Shown here: in pieces, positions 44,738-56,040 of the stretch
Layout of the letters: each line of letters begins with the position of its first letter
Position numbering within the stretch: the first letter of the stretch is position 1
Assembly: GCF_963678635.1 (NCBI RefSeq)
Contig: NC_087062.1
Span: 50,110,178 to 50,174,177 of the forward strand
Origin: Symsagittifera roscoffensis
Lineage: Eukaryota > Xenacoelomorpha > Acoela > Convolutidae
Direction of reading: 5' to 3'
Length of the DNA: 64,000 nucleotides
Position numbers and translations under genes: made by a program
Notes under the pieces: model-generated
The model's input: only the letters and a program-made list of their open reading frames with translations
The model's database searches: none
What the model was told of the DNA's origin: nothing

Positions 44738-46095
44738 ATTAGTTTTTAAAAACACCTGAACTGAATTCGGTGAGCACAACAACTTATGTTTACCTCAATT
44801 GATAATAACTCACCGAGACAGTTGTCAGATCACAAAAACTAAGAGAACAAATCGACTCGCCAAAATTAGCAGACTTGGCAAGCAACCAATTTTTCAATCA
44901 TTCAGAATTATTCTTGATGCAATTCGGATGGCTAGATATATAACTTTTTTTATGAAAATCATTGAAGCAAAAGCAATTTGAAAAACTGCAGGTTAGTTTT
45001 GTGGCCCAAGTTTTCAGCAAGAAAATTATTTTTTTTCAGTGGGAGAATTTCGAAAATAGGTTTCTCCTAAGATTTTGTTTCGCTTCGTTTCATTGTTTGA
45101 AAGCTCTAACATGTTGCTTAGAAAAACTTGAATTTTCAGTGAAATGAATTGGTCTATAAAAAGCTTTGATCTTGTCCTGTTCTGAAACTAGAGTGCTTAC
45201 CTCGTCTTTCCAGTTTTTATAAAAAAATGTCAAGTCTATTTTCGATCGAGCAATGTCTTGCTTTGATAGGTTTTATTATTTTGAACAAAACAATATTCTA
45301 TTTGAAGCATAGCATCTTTGCTTCAAGTTTTTATTGATTCGATTCAATTTACCAGCGAATGACCTTTGGTACTAAATTGGCCGATTTGTTAAGGTATTAA
45401 ACTGCTTATCCAGTGCGCTCTGCGTTCCTGGGTGTGAATCCCATGTCTGACAATTAGTTTTCGAAAACACCTGAACAGAATTCAGTAAGCACAAAAACTG
45501 ATTTATACCAAATTTTGTTAGTAACATACCGAGAAGTTTGTCAGATCACAAGGTATTAGAAGAAGAATCGGCTCACCATTTTTTGAAATTTGTCTAAGCA
45601 GTTTAGTCAAGCAAGGAAACGTTGAAAAGATTTAACTTTTTTCGTGAAGAAAATCGGATGACCATTGTTATACGTTTTTCTATCGAAAACAATCAAATAA
45701 TGGAATTTTGAAAAAATTCAGGTTGCTTTTTTGGTCCAGCTTTTCCACAAAAAACTATCGTTTTTCAATGGAAGGAAGACAATGCTAAATTTTCCTTAAA
45801 TTTTCAATTCGCTTTGTATGATAGTTTGAAAGCTCTAACAGGTTGCTTAGAAAAACTTCGTTTCCAAAAATTGACGATACGATTTGGTCTATAAAACGAT
45901 TTGAACTAGTCATGTTTCAAGACTAGAATGCTTACTTCGTCAATACAATTTGATTACAAAAACTTCAAAACTATTTTTGGTCGAACGATGGCTTGATTTG
46001 ATAGCTTTTATTATTTTGAGCAAAAAAATATTCTATTTGAAGCATAGCAAACTTCTTATGTTCGATTCAATTTACCAACGAATGAGTTCACTGCA

Positions 46096-46181
46096 GACAT
46101 GGTGGTCGAATGGTTTAGGCGATGGATTGACTGCTTATCTAATGCGTTCTGTGTGCATTGGTGCGAATTGCAGCTTTGTCG
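46096..46181 (+). pseudogene. tRNA-Ser-like module of the GGCGATGGA type, second left copy
   Basis: It shares the expanded anticodon arm with 44652-44737. The T-arm is damaged (GGTGCGAATTGCAG). It is followed by TTAGTTTTTAAAAA, a Pol III-type T-run. Confidence 0.6.
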
Positions 46182-46823
46182 ATTAGTTTTTAAAAACACT
46201 TGAACTGAATTCGGTGAGCACAACATCATTTGATACCTCAATTGATAATACCTCACCGAGAATTTACCAGATCACAAAGTTGTAGAGATAGAATCGGGTC
46301 GCAATCTTTTGGAATTCGTCCAAGCAGAGTAGTCAAGCAATTAAATGTTGGAAAATTTTAAGTTTGTTCATGAACAAAATCGGTTGGCCAATGTTATACG
46401 TTTTTCTTTTGAAAACATTCAAGCAATGGAATTTTGAAAATTTTTCAGTTTTTTTTTGGTCATGCTTTTCCACAAAATACGTTTTTCAAAGGAAGCAATT
46501 CAAAATTAAATTTTCTCTAGGTTTTTTTTCGCTTCGTTTGATAGTTCGAAAGCCTTTATAGGTTGCTTAGAAAAGGTTCAAACTTTTGCCAAAAGAAATT
46601 GTATATAAACAGATTCGAACTAGTACTGTTGTAAGACTAGAGTGCTTACTTTGTCATTACAGTTTTTATAAAAAGACCTAAAGTCTATTTTTGATCGAAC
46701 AATGGCTTGATTTGATAGGTTTTTTATTATTTTGATTTAAAAAACATTCTATTTGAAGCACAGCAAATGTGATTCAACGTTTTATCGGTTTGATTCAATT
46801 TACCAATGATTGACCTGTGGTCA

Positions 46824-46906
46824 GACAAAATTGCCGAGTAGTTTAGGTGTTGGACTGCCAATCCAATAAGTACTGCGTGCGTTGGTTCGAATGCCATCTC
46901 TGTATA
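46824..46906 (+). pseudogene. tRNA-Ser-like module with near-complete anticodon arm
   Basis: The anticodon arm TTGGA-CTGCCAA-TCCAA pairs fully; its loop reads GCC at the anticodon position. The T-arm GGTTCGAATGCC has one mismatch. Its mirror partner at 48821-48903 carries the same GCC. Confidence 0.62.
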
Positions 46907-46910
46907 TTAG

Positions 46911-46915
46911 TTTTT
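46911..46915 (+). terminator. Representative Pol III-type T-run after a tRNA-like module
   Basis: TTTTT follows the module by four or five bases (TTAGTTTTTAAAAAC). The same arrangement follows most modules in both arms, as expected for Pol III genes. Confidence 0.45.
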
Positions 46916-47245
46916 AAAAACACCTGAACTGAACTCGGTAAGCACAACAACTGATTTTTACCTAATTTGTTAATAACTCACCACGAAATTTTCCGGATCT
47001 TAAAGTTCTAGAGCTGGAATTGGCTCTCAAATTTTTGAAATTAGTCTATTCAGACTAGTCAAGCAAATAAACGTTAAAAAAATTTTAAGTTTGTTCATGA
47101 AGAAAGTCGGTTGGCCAATGTTATACATTTTTTTATTGAAGCCTTTCAAGCAATGGAGTTTTGAAAACTTTAGGTTTTTTTTTTCGTCGAGTATTTCCAC
47201 AAAAAAATGATCGTTTTTCAATGGAAGCAATTCAAAATTAAATTT

Positions 47246-47323
47246 ACAGGCAGGCCGAGAGGTGAAGGCATTGAATTTCTATCAATATTTACTGCGTGCG
47301 TGTGTTCGAAACCCAGCCCTGTC
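47246..47323 (+). pseudogene. tRNA-like module at an aberrant junction, left arm
   Basis: The sequence just upstream is AATTAAATTTACAGGCAGG: mid-monomer DNA joined directly to the module, with the usual upstream 350 bp missing. The identical aberrant junction occurs in reverse complement at 48477-48497, proving a shared origin of the two arms. The T-arm reads GTTCGAAAC. Confidence 0.7.
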
Positions 47324-47424
47324 CAGTAAGTTTTTGAAAACTAGTCTAAGCAGACTAGTCAAGCAATTAAACGTTGAAAATTTTAAGGTTGTTCATGAAG
47401 AAAGTCGGTTGGCCAATGTTATAC

Positions 47425-48195
47425 AATTTTTTATTGAAACTATACAGGCAATGAAATTTTGAAAAAATTCAGGTTGTTTTTTTTGGCTCAGTTTTTTTTA
47501 CAAAAAATTATCGTTTTTTCAATGGAATCGATTCAAAATTAGGTTTTCCTTATTTTTTTAGTTCGCTTCTTTTGATATTTTGAAAGCTGTAACAGGTTGC
47601 TTTCAAAAACTTGAAATTTCAGCGAAACGATTTGCGCTAAAAATGATTTGAACTAGTCCTGTTCTAGGACTATAGTGCTATATTCATCATTACATTTCAA
47701 ATACAAAGTGTCAAGTCTATTTTTGATTGAACAATGGTTTGATTTGACAGGTTTGTTTGTTTTGAGCCAAAAACAAAAACATTATATTTGAAACGGAGCA
47801 TCTTTGCTTCAAACTTTTATTGGTTTGAATCAATTCACCAACGGATGACCTCTGGTCAGACAGGGTGACCGAGTGTTTAAAGCGTTGGACTGCTTATACA
47901 ATTAAGTCTGCTTGCGTGGGTTCGAATCCCATATCTGTCGATTAGTTCTTAAACACACTTGAACTGAATTTCTTTAAGACAACAATAGATGTTTAGCTAA
48001 ATTGTTGATAACTCAACGAGAATTTTCCTAGATGACAAAGTTCTAGAAAAAAATTTGCTCGCAAACTATTGGACTTCGTCTAAGCAGATTCACCAAGCAA
48101 TTAAACATTGAAATTTTTCAGTTTGTTCATGAAGAAAATCGGTCAGCCAATGTTAAAAAATTTTCTATTGGAATTTCGAAGTTACTTTTTTGGTC
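47425..48195. repeat. Spacer at the centre of the inverted repeat
   Basis: Arm-to-arm mirror homology stops near 47425 on the left and 48195 on the right. The spacer is itself one satellite monomer in plus orientation, with the module at 47859-47940. A short partial repeat (TTGGTCAGCCAATGT near 48191, GGTCAGCCAATGT near 48141) sits at the right turning point. Confidence 0.7.
47859..47940 (+). pseudogene. tRNA-Ser(GCT)-like module in the central spacer, with intact B-box
   Basis: An 82-nt module with six of seven acceptor pairs (one of them G-T), loop CTGCTTA with the GCT anticodon, and a T-arm GTGGGTTCGAATCCCAT that pairs fully and contains a perfect B-box. The D-stem is weak (ACC against AGC) and one anticodon-stem pair is lost. 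It is the module closest to a real tRNA-Ser, but still probably a pseudogene. Confidence 0.72.
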
Positions 48196-48406
48196 AGCCA
48201 ATGTCAAGTTTATCATGAACAACCTCAAAAATTTTAACGTTTAATTGCTTGACTATTTTGCTTAGACAAATTCCAATAGTCTGCGAGCCAATTTTGTCTC
48301 CAAAACTTTGTGATCTGGTAATTTTTGCGGTGAGTAATTATCAATTTAGGTAAACATCAGTTGTTGTGCCAACCGAAATCAGTTCAGGTGTTTTCAAAAA
48401 CTTACT

Positions 48407-48485
48407 GGACAGGGCTGGGTTTCGAACACACGCACGCAGTAAATATTGATAGCACTTCAACGCCTTCACCTCTCTGCCTGCCTGT
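48407..48485 (-). pseudogene. tRNA-like module at the aberrant junction, right arm
   Basis: This is the mirror partner of 47246-47323. It is followed on the plus strand by CCTGTAAATTTAATTTTGAA, the same abnormal join. Confidence 0.7.
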
Positions 48486-48820
48486 AAATTTAATTTTGAA
48501 TTGCTTCCATTGAAAAACGACTATTTTTTTGTGGAAATACTCGCCAAAAAAAACCTGAAGTTTTCAAAAATCCATTGCTTGAAAGGCTTCAAAAGAAAAA
48601 TGTATAACATTGGCCAACCGACTTTCTTCATGAACAAACTTAAAATTTTTTAACGTTTATTTGCTTGACTAGTCTGCTTAGACTAATTTCAAAAAATTGC
48701 GAGCCGTTCCATCTCTAAAACTTTATGATTTGGAAAATTTGGTGGTGAGTTATTAACAAATTAGGTAAAAATCAGTTGTTGTGCTTACCGAGTTCAGTTC
48801 AGGTGATTTTAAAAACTAAT

Positions 48821-48903
48821 AGACAGAGATGGCATTCGAACCCACGCACGCAGGATTTTTTGGATTGGCAGTCCAACACTTTAACTACTCGGCCATCTTA
48901 TCT
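48821..48903 (-). pseudogene. tRNA-Ser-like module with GCC at the anticodon position, right arm
   Basis: This is the mirror partner of 46824-46906: TTGGACTGCCAATCCAA is kept in both. The variable region has been replaced by AAAAAATCC. Confidence 0.6.
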
Positions 48904-51013
48904 GACCACAGGTCAATCATTGATAAATTGAATCAAACCAATAAAACTTTGAAGCACAGTTGCTGTGCTTCAAATATAATGCTTTCAAATCAAAATAAAA
49001 AAACCTATCAAATCAAGCCATTGTTCGATCAAAAATAGACTTGAAGTCTTTTTTATAAAAAATGTAACGACGAAGTAAGCACTCTAGTCCTAGAACAGGG
49101 CTAGTTCAAATCATTTTATAGACAAATTCTTTTGGCGAACGTTTGAACCTTTTCTAAGCAACCTATAAAGGCTTTCGGAATATCAAACGAAGCGAAAAAA
49201 AACCTAAGGAAAATTTAATTTTGCATTGATTCCATTGAAAAACGTTAGTTTTTTGTGGAAAAGCATGACCAATTAAAATAACCTGAAAAATTTTCAAAAT
49301 TCCCTTGCTTGAATGTTTTCAAAAGAAAAACGTATAACAATGGCTAACCGATTTTCTTCACAGACAAACTTAAAATTTTCCAGCATTTTATTGCTTAACT
49401 ACTCTGCTTAGACGAATTCCAAAAGTTGCGACCCGATTTTATCTCTACAACTTGTGATCTGGTAAATTCTCGGTGAGATATTATCAATTGATTTAAACAA
49501 AAGATGTTGTGCTCACCGAATTCAGTTCAGATGTTTTTAAAAACTAATCGACAGAGCTGGGATTTGAAACAACGCACACAGAACGTATTAGATAGGCAGT
49601 CAATCCATCGCCTAAACCACTCGACCACCCAGTCTGCACTGATCTCATTCGTTGGTAAATTGAATCGAACAATAGAAATTTGAAGCAAAGATATGCCATG
49701 CTTCAATTAGAATATTTTTTTTTTGCTCAAAAGAATAAAAGCTATCAAATCAAGCCATCGTTCGATCAAAAATAATTTCGAAATTTTTGTAATCAAATTG
49801 TATTGAAGAATTAAACATTCTAGTCTTGAAACAGGACTAGTTCAAATCGTTTTATATACCAAACCGTTTCCTCATTTTTTGCGAAACGAAATTTTTCTAA
49901 GCAACCTGTTAGAGCTTTCAAACTATCATACGAAGCGAATTGAAAATTTAAGGAAAATTTAATTTTGTCTTGCTTCCATTGAAAAACGATAGTTTTTTGT
50001 GGAAAAGCTGGACCAAAAAAGCAACCTGAATTTTTTCAAAATTCCATTAATTGATTGTTTCCGATAGAAAAACGTATAACAATGGTCATCCGATTTTATT
50101 CACGAAAAAACTTAAAGCTTTTCAACGTTTCCTTGCTTGAGTAAACTGCTTAGACAAATTTCAAAAAATGGTGAGCCGATTCTTCTTCTAATACCTTGTG
50201 ATCTGACAAACTTTTCGGTATGTTATTAAAAAAATTTGGTAAAAATCAGTTTTTGTGCTTACTGAATTCTGCTCAGTTGTTTTCGAAAACTAATTGTCAG
50301 AGATGGGATTCGCACACAGGAACGCAGAACGTATTGGATTAGCAGCTTAATTCTTTAACAAATCGGCCAAATTGTTACCAGAGGTCATTCGATGGTAAAT
50401 TGAATCGAACCAATAAAAACTTGAAGCAAAGATGCTATGCCTCAAATAGAAGATTGTTTTGTTCAAAATAATAAAACCTATCAAAGCAAATCATTGCCCG
50501 ATCGAAAATAGAATTGACATCTTTGTATAAAAACATGGAAAAACGAGGTAAGCACTCTAGTTTCAGAACAGGACAAGTTCAAAGCGTTTTATAGACCATT
50601 TCGTTTCACTGAAATTTCAAGTTTTTCTAAGCAACCTGTTAGAGCTTTCATACAATGAAACAGAGCAAAACAAAAATTTAGGAAAAAACTTTTTTTTCGA
50701 AAATCTCCCATTGAAAAAAGATAATTTTGTTGCTGAAAACTTGGGTCACAAAACTAAGCTGCAGTTTTTCAAACTGCTTTTGCTTCAATGACTTTCATAA
50801 AAAAATGTTATATATCTAGCCATCCGAATTGCTTCAAGAATAATTCTGAATGATTGAAAAATTGGTTGCTTGCCAAGTCTGCTAACTTTGGCGAGTCGAT
50901 TTGTTCTCTTAGTTTTTGTGATCTGACAACTGTCTCGGTGAGTTAGTATCAATTGAGGTAAACATAAAATGTTGTGTTCACCGAATTCAGTTCAGGTGTT
51001 TTTAAAAACTAAT

Positions 51014-51099
51014 CGGTAGAGTTGGGATTCGAACCCTCGCACACAGAAGGTATTAGATTAGCAGTCTATCCATCGCCTAAACCACTCGACCACCCAGTC
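51014..51099 (-). pseudogene. tRNA-Ser(GCT)-like module of the GGCGATGGA type, right arm
   Basis: It has an A-box TGGTCGAGTGG, loop CTGCTAA with GCT, and a perfect B-box GGTTCGAATCC. The acceptor 3' strand has mutated (CTCTACC against GACTGGG). Related modules are at 49553 and 52468. Confidence 0.65.
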
Positions 51100-53924
51100 T
51101 GCACTGATCTCATTCGTTGGTAAATTGAATCGAACAATAGAAAATTGAAGCAAAGATATGCTATGTTTCAAATAGAATATTTTTTTTGCTCAAAATAATA
51201 AAAGCTATCAAATCAAGCCATCGTTCGATCAAAAATTATTTTGAAATTTTTGTAATTAAATTGTATTGACGAATTAAGCATTCTAGTCTTGAAATAGGAC
51301 TAGTTCAAATCGTTTTATAGACCAAATCGTTTCGCCAATTTTTGCAAAACTATGTTTTTCCAATCAACCTGTTAGAGCTTTCAAACTATCATAATAAGCG
51401 AATTGAAAATTTAGGGAAAATTTTGTTTTTTCTCTTGCTTCCATTGAAAAACGAAAATTTTTTGTGGAAAAGCTGGATCAAAAAAGCAAACTGAAGTTTT
51501 TCAAATTTCCATTATTTGATTGTTTTTGATAGAAAAACCTATAACAATGGTCATCCGATTTTCTTCATGAAAAAACTTAAAGCTTTTCAACGTTTCTTTG
51601 CTTGACTAAACTCCTTAGACAAATTTCAAAAAATGTTGAGCCGATTTTTTTTCTAATACCTTGTGATCTGACAATATTTTCGGTATGTTATTAACAAAAA
51701 TTGGTAAAAATCAGTTTTTGTGCTTACTGTTCAGGTTTTTTCGAAAACTAATCGTCAGAGATGAGATTCGCACCCAGGAACGCAGAGCGTATTGGATAAG
51801 CAGTTTAATGCCTTAACAAATCGGCCATTTTAATACCAGAGGTCATTCGCTGGTAAATTGAATCGAACCAATAAAAATTTGAAGCAAAAATGCTATGCTT
51901 AAAATAGAATACTGTTTTGTTCAAGATAATAAAACCTATCAAAGCAAGCCATTGCTCGATCGAAAACAGAATTGACATCTTTGTATAAAAACTGGAAAGA
52001 CGAGGTAAGCACTCTAGTTTCAGAACAGGACAAGTTCAAAGCGTTTTATAGACCAACTCGTTACACTGAAATTTCAAGCTTTTCTAAGCAACCTGTTAGA
52101 GCTTTCAAACAATGAAACGAAGCGAAACAAAAGTTTAGGAAAAACCTATTTTCGAAATTCTCCCATTGAAAAAATATAATTTTGTTGCTAAAAACTTGGG
52201 CCACAAAATAAACCTGCAGTTTTTTTCAAAATTCTTTTGCTTCAATGGTTTCCATAAAAAAACTTATATATCTAAGCATCCGAATGGCTTCAAGAAGAAT
52301 TCTGAATGATTGAAAATTTGGTTGCTTGCCAAGTCTGCTAATTGTGGCGAGTCGATTTGTTCTCTTAGTTTTTGTGATCTGACAACTGTCTCGGTGAGTT
52401 ATTATCAATTGAGGTAAACATAGGTTGTTGTGCTCACCGAATTCATTTCAGGTGTTTTTAATAACTAATCAACATAGCTGGGATTCGAACCCACGCACAA
52501 CGTATTAGATTAACAGTCTATCCTTCGCCTAAACCACTCGGACACCCTGTCTGCACTGAACTCATTCGTTGGAAAATTGAATCGAACAAAAAAATTTGAA
52601 GCAAAGATATGCTACGCTTCAAATAAAATATTTTTTTGCTCAAAATTAAAAATCAAAAAAACTATCAAATCAAGCCATCGTTCGATCAAAAATAGTTTTG
52701 AAGTTTTTGTAAAAAAATGTATTGACGAAGTAAGCATTCTAGTCTTGAAACAGGACTAGTTCGAATCGCTTTATAGACCAAATCGTTTCGCCAATTTTTC
52801 AAGTTTTCTAAGCAACCTGTTAGAGCTTTCAAACTATCATACGAAGCGAAGTGAAAATTTAGGGAAAATTTTATTTTGTCTTGCTTCCATTGAAAAACGA
52901 TAGTTTTTTTGTGGAAAAATTGGACCAAAAAAGCAACCTAAAAAAATTCAAAATTCCATTATTTGAATGTTTTCGATAGAAAAACCTATAACAATGGTCA
53001 TCCGATTTTCTTCATGAAAAAACTGAAAGCTTTTCAACGTTTCCTTGCTTGACTAAACTGCTTAGACAATTTTCAAAAAAAAGTGAGCCGATTTTTTTTT
53101 TCTAATACCTTGTGATCTGACATATTTCTCAGTATGTTTTTAACGAAATTTGGTAAAAATCAGTTTTTGTGCTTACTGAATTCTGTTCAGGTGTTTTCGA
53201 AAATTAATTGTCAGAGATGGGATTCGCACCCAGGAACACAAAGCGTATCGGATAAGCAGTCTAATGCCTTAACAAATCGGCGGATTTAATACCAGAGGTC
53301 ATTCGCTGGTAAATTAAATCGAACCAAAAAAATTTTGAAGCAAAGATGCTATGCTTCAAATAGAATATTGTTTTGTTCAAAATAATAAAACCTATCAAAG
53401 CAAGCCATTGCTCGATCGAGAGTAGAATTGACATCTTTGTATAAAAACCGGAAAGACGAGGTAAGCACTCTGGTTTCAGAACAGGACAAGTTCGAAGAGT
53501 TTCATAGACCAACTCGTTTCACTGAAACTTCAAGTTTTTCTAAGCAACCTGTTGGAGCTTTCAAACAATGAAACGAAGCGAAGCAAAAATTTATGAAAAA
53601 CCTATTTTCAAATTCTCCCAATGAAAAAATATTATTTTGTTGCTGAAAACTTGGGCCACAAAACTAACCTGCAATTTTTCAAGATGCTTTTGCTTCAATG
53701 GTTTCCATAAAAAAACGTATATATTTAGCCATCCGAAATGCTTCAAGAAGAATTCTAAATGATTGAAAATTTGGTTGCTTGCCAAGTCTGCTAATTTTGG
53801 CGAGTCAATTTGTTCTCTTAGTTTTTGTGATCTGACAACTGTCTCGATGAGTTTTTAACAAACTTAGGTAAACAATCATTTTCTAGGCTAACCGAATGCA
53901 GTTCATATATTTTTAAAAACGAGT

Positions 53925-54006
53925 CGGCACAGATGGTATTCGATACCAGGCACGCAGACCGTTTTGAGTTAGCAGTCCAATGCCATTATATTTTGGCCAC
54001 CCTGTC
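53925..54006 (-). pseudogene. tRNA-Ser(GCT)-like module, right arm
   Basis: This is the mirror partner of 43220-43301. GCT anticodon loop and GGTATCGAATACC T-arm. The D-arm is AT-expanded (GGCCAAAATATAATGGC). Confidence 0.7.
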
Positions 54007-55277
54007 TGACCACAGGTCAGCTATTGGTAAATCAAAAAGAACCAAAAAAAAATTTGCAGCAGAGTTTGAAATTTCAAAACAATTGTGAAGCACTCTACTT
54101 TTAGTACAGTTTTAGTTCAAATTGTTTTCTTTACCAACTCGTTTCGCTAAAATTTTCTAAGCAATCCAATAAAGCTTCGAAACTATGAAACAATGCAAAA
54201 CAAAATTTAAAATAACTTCAACCTAGGTAACTTCCATAGGAGGTAATTTTTTTTGCAGAAAAACTCGGCCAAAAAAGTAAAATTAATTTTTTCAAATTTT
54301 TTTTTCGCTTGGAGGGTTTGTTTCAATTTAAAAACGGAAAACATTGGCCATTTGATTTTCTTGATGAAATAACTCTAAATTGTTTCAAAGTTTGCTTGCG
54401 TGATTTGTCTGCTCAGACAAATTGCAATTGGTTGCTTTCCATTTTGTGCTGTGAAATTTGGTGATCTGTAAACGTTTTTGGTGAGTTGTTAACAAAATTA
54501 GGTAAATATCATTTTTTGTGGGTACCTACTTCAGCTCAGGTGTTTTAGAAAACTAATCGACAGGGATGGTATTCAAACCCACGCACGCAGAACAAATTGG
54601 ATTAGCATTTCAATGCCTTAACCTTTCCGCCAACCTGTAAGACCTGAATTCAAAAATTCTTAAATGTAATCGAACCAATAAAAGAGTTAAGCAAAGTTGC
54701 TTTTCTTCAAATAGAATAATTTTTTTGCTCAAAACAATGAAACCTATCAACTCTTACCAAAACATTGCATTATTTGACTTGATGTCTATGACTTTAAACT
54801 GGAAGGCTGAAGAAGGTACTCTAATTTTAGAACAGTACTCATTTCAGAACGTTTCATAGACCAAACCAGTTCGCTAAAACTTCATGTTTTTCTGAGCGAG
54901 CTTTGAAACTATGAAAGGAATCGAAACAAAAATATAAGAAAAACTTCAATTTTAATTGCTTCCATAGAAAACCGACAATTTTTTTGCGGGAAAGCTCGGC
55001 CAAAAACGTTACCTCAATTTTTTGAAATTCCATTGATTGATTAGTTTCGATTGAAAAACGTATAACATTGGCCAACCGACTTTCTTCTTGAAACAACTTG
55101 TTGTTTTTCAAACTTTGGTTGCTTGACTAGTTTGCTTAGACAAACTTCAATTGTTTGCCTGCCGAATCTTTCTCAAAAAACTTTGATTTAAAAAATATTT
55201 AGTGAGTGCTAAACATATTTAGGTAGAAATCACTTTTTGTGCTCACCGAGTTCAGTTGATGTTTTAAAAAACTTATT

Positions 55278-55359
55278 CGACAGAGATGGAATTCAGAGCC
55301 ACGCACTCAGACCATATTGGAGTTATATTCCAACGGCGTAACCACTCGGCCACCCTGTC
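55278..55359 (-). pseudogene. tRNA-Ser-like module with altered anticodon, right arm
   Basis: An 82-nt module with a seven-pair acceptor stem (GACAGGG/CTCTGTC, one G-T), a complete anticodon stem TTGGA/TCCAA and loop ATATAAC (anticodon ATA). The D-stem has one mismatch and the T-arm is damaged (GGCTCTGAATTCC). The same rare loop is found at 41946-42027. Confidence 0.72.
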
Positions 55360-56040
55360 TGAAGGCAATCATTGATTTAATGAATCGAACCCAAAAAAAT
55401 GAAGCAAACTTGCTTCGCTTCAGATAGAATAATTATTAGCTCAGAACAAAAAAACGTATCAAATCAAGCTATTGTTCGATCAAAACTATATTTGACGTTG
55501 GGTATATGAAATGTATTGATGAAATAAGCTTACTAGTCTTAGAACAGGACTAGTGCAAATCTTTTATAGACCAAATCGTTTCGCTAAAAATTCCAGTTTT
55601 TCTTAGCCACCTGTTAGAGCTTGGAAACTATCAAACGATGCGAAACAAAAAATTAAGGAAAACCTAATTTTATATTGCTTCCGTTGAAAAACGATAGTTT
55701 TTTGTGGAAAAACTCGGCCAAAAAAGTAACTTGAAGTTTTTCAAAAATCCATGCCTTGAATGGTTTCAACAGAGAAACGTATAACATTGGCCATCCGATT
55801 TTCTTCATGAACAAACTTGAAATTCTTCAACATTTGGTTGCTTGACTACTCTGCTTAGACAAAACTCGCAGACTCGGTTTGTTTCAATGTAAAAAAAAAC
55901 TGAAATTAATTGGCCAATTGCTTGATGAAATAAATTTTTCAAAGTTTGCTTGCATGATTAGTCTGCTCAGACAATTTTCAATTGGTTGCATTCCAATTTG
56001 TGCTGTGAAATTTTGTGATCTGTAAACTTTTTTGGTGAGT

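Larger units (their letters stand above)
26276..47424 (+). repeat. tRNA-Ser-like satellite, left arm (modules on the plus strand)
   Basis: This is a tandem array of monomers of about 675-735 bp. Each holds, in order: GTTTGTTCATGAAGAAAAT; GGTTACTTTTTTGGCC; GATAGTTTCAAAGCTCTAAC; GGTTGCTTAGAAAAA; a TATAAAA-like motif; a CACTAGTC hairpin; TTTTTGATCGA(A/G)CAATGG; GAAGCGAAGCAACTTTGCTT; an ATTGGT/ACCAAT hairpin; then the tRNA-like module. Modules begin near 26735, 27410, 27790, 28456, 29130, 29805, 30480, 31156, 31831, 32507, 33185, 33861, 34537, 35211, 35932, 36660, 37765, 39040, 39772, 40482, 41112, 41946, 42672, 43220, 43927, 44652, 45377, 46096, 46824 and 47246. One monomer near 38460 has lost its module. 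Short open frames are repeat by-products. Confidence 0.93.

Noticed and set aside
47859-47940. A functional tRNA-Ser gene
   Set aside because: The D-stem and one anticodon-stem pair are broken. I keep it as the best preserved pseudogene pending a covariance-model score.
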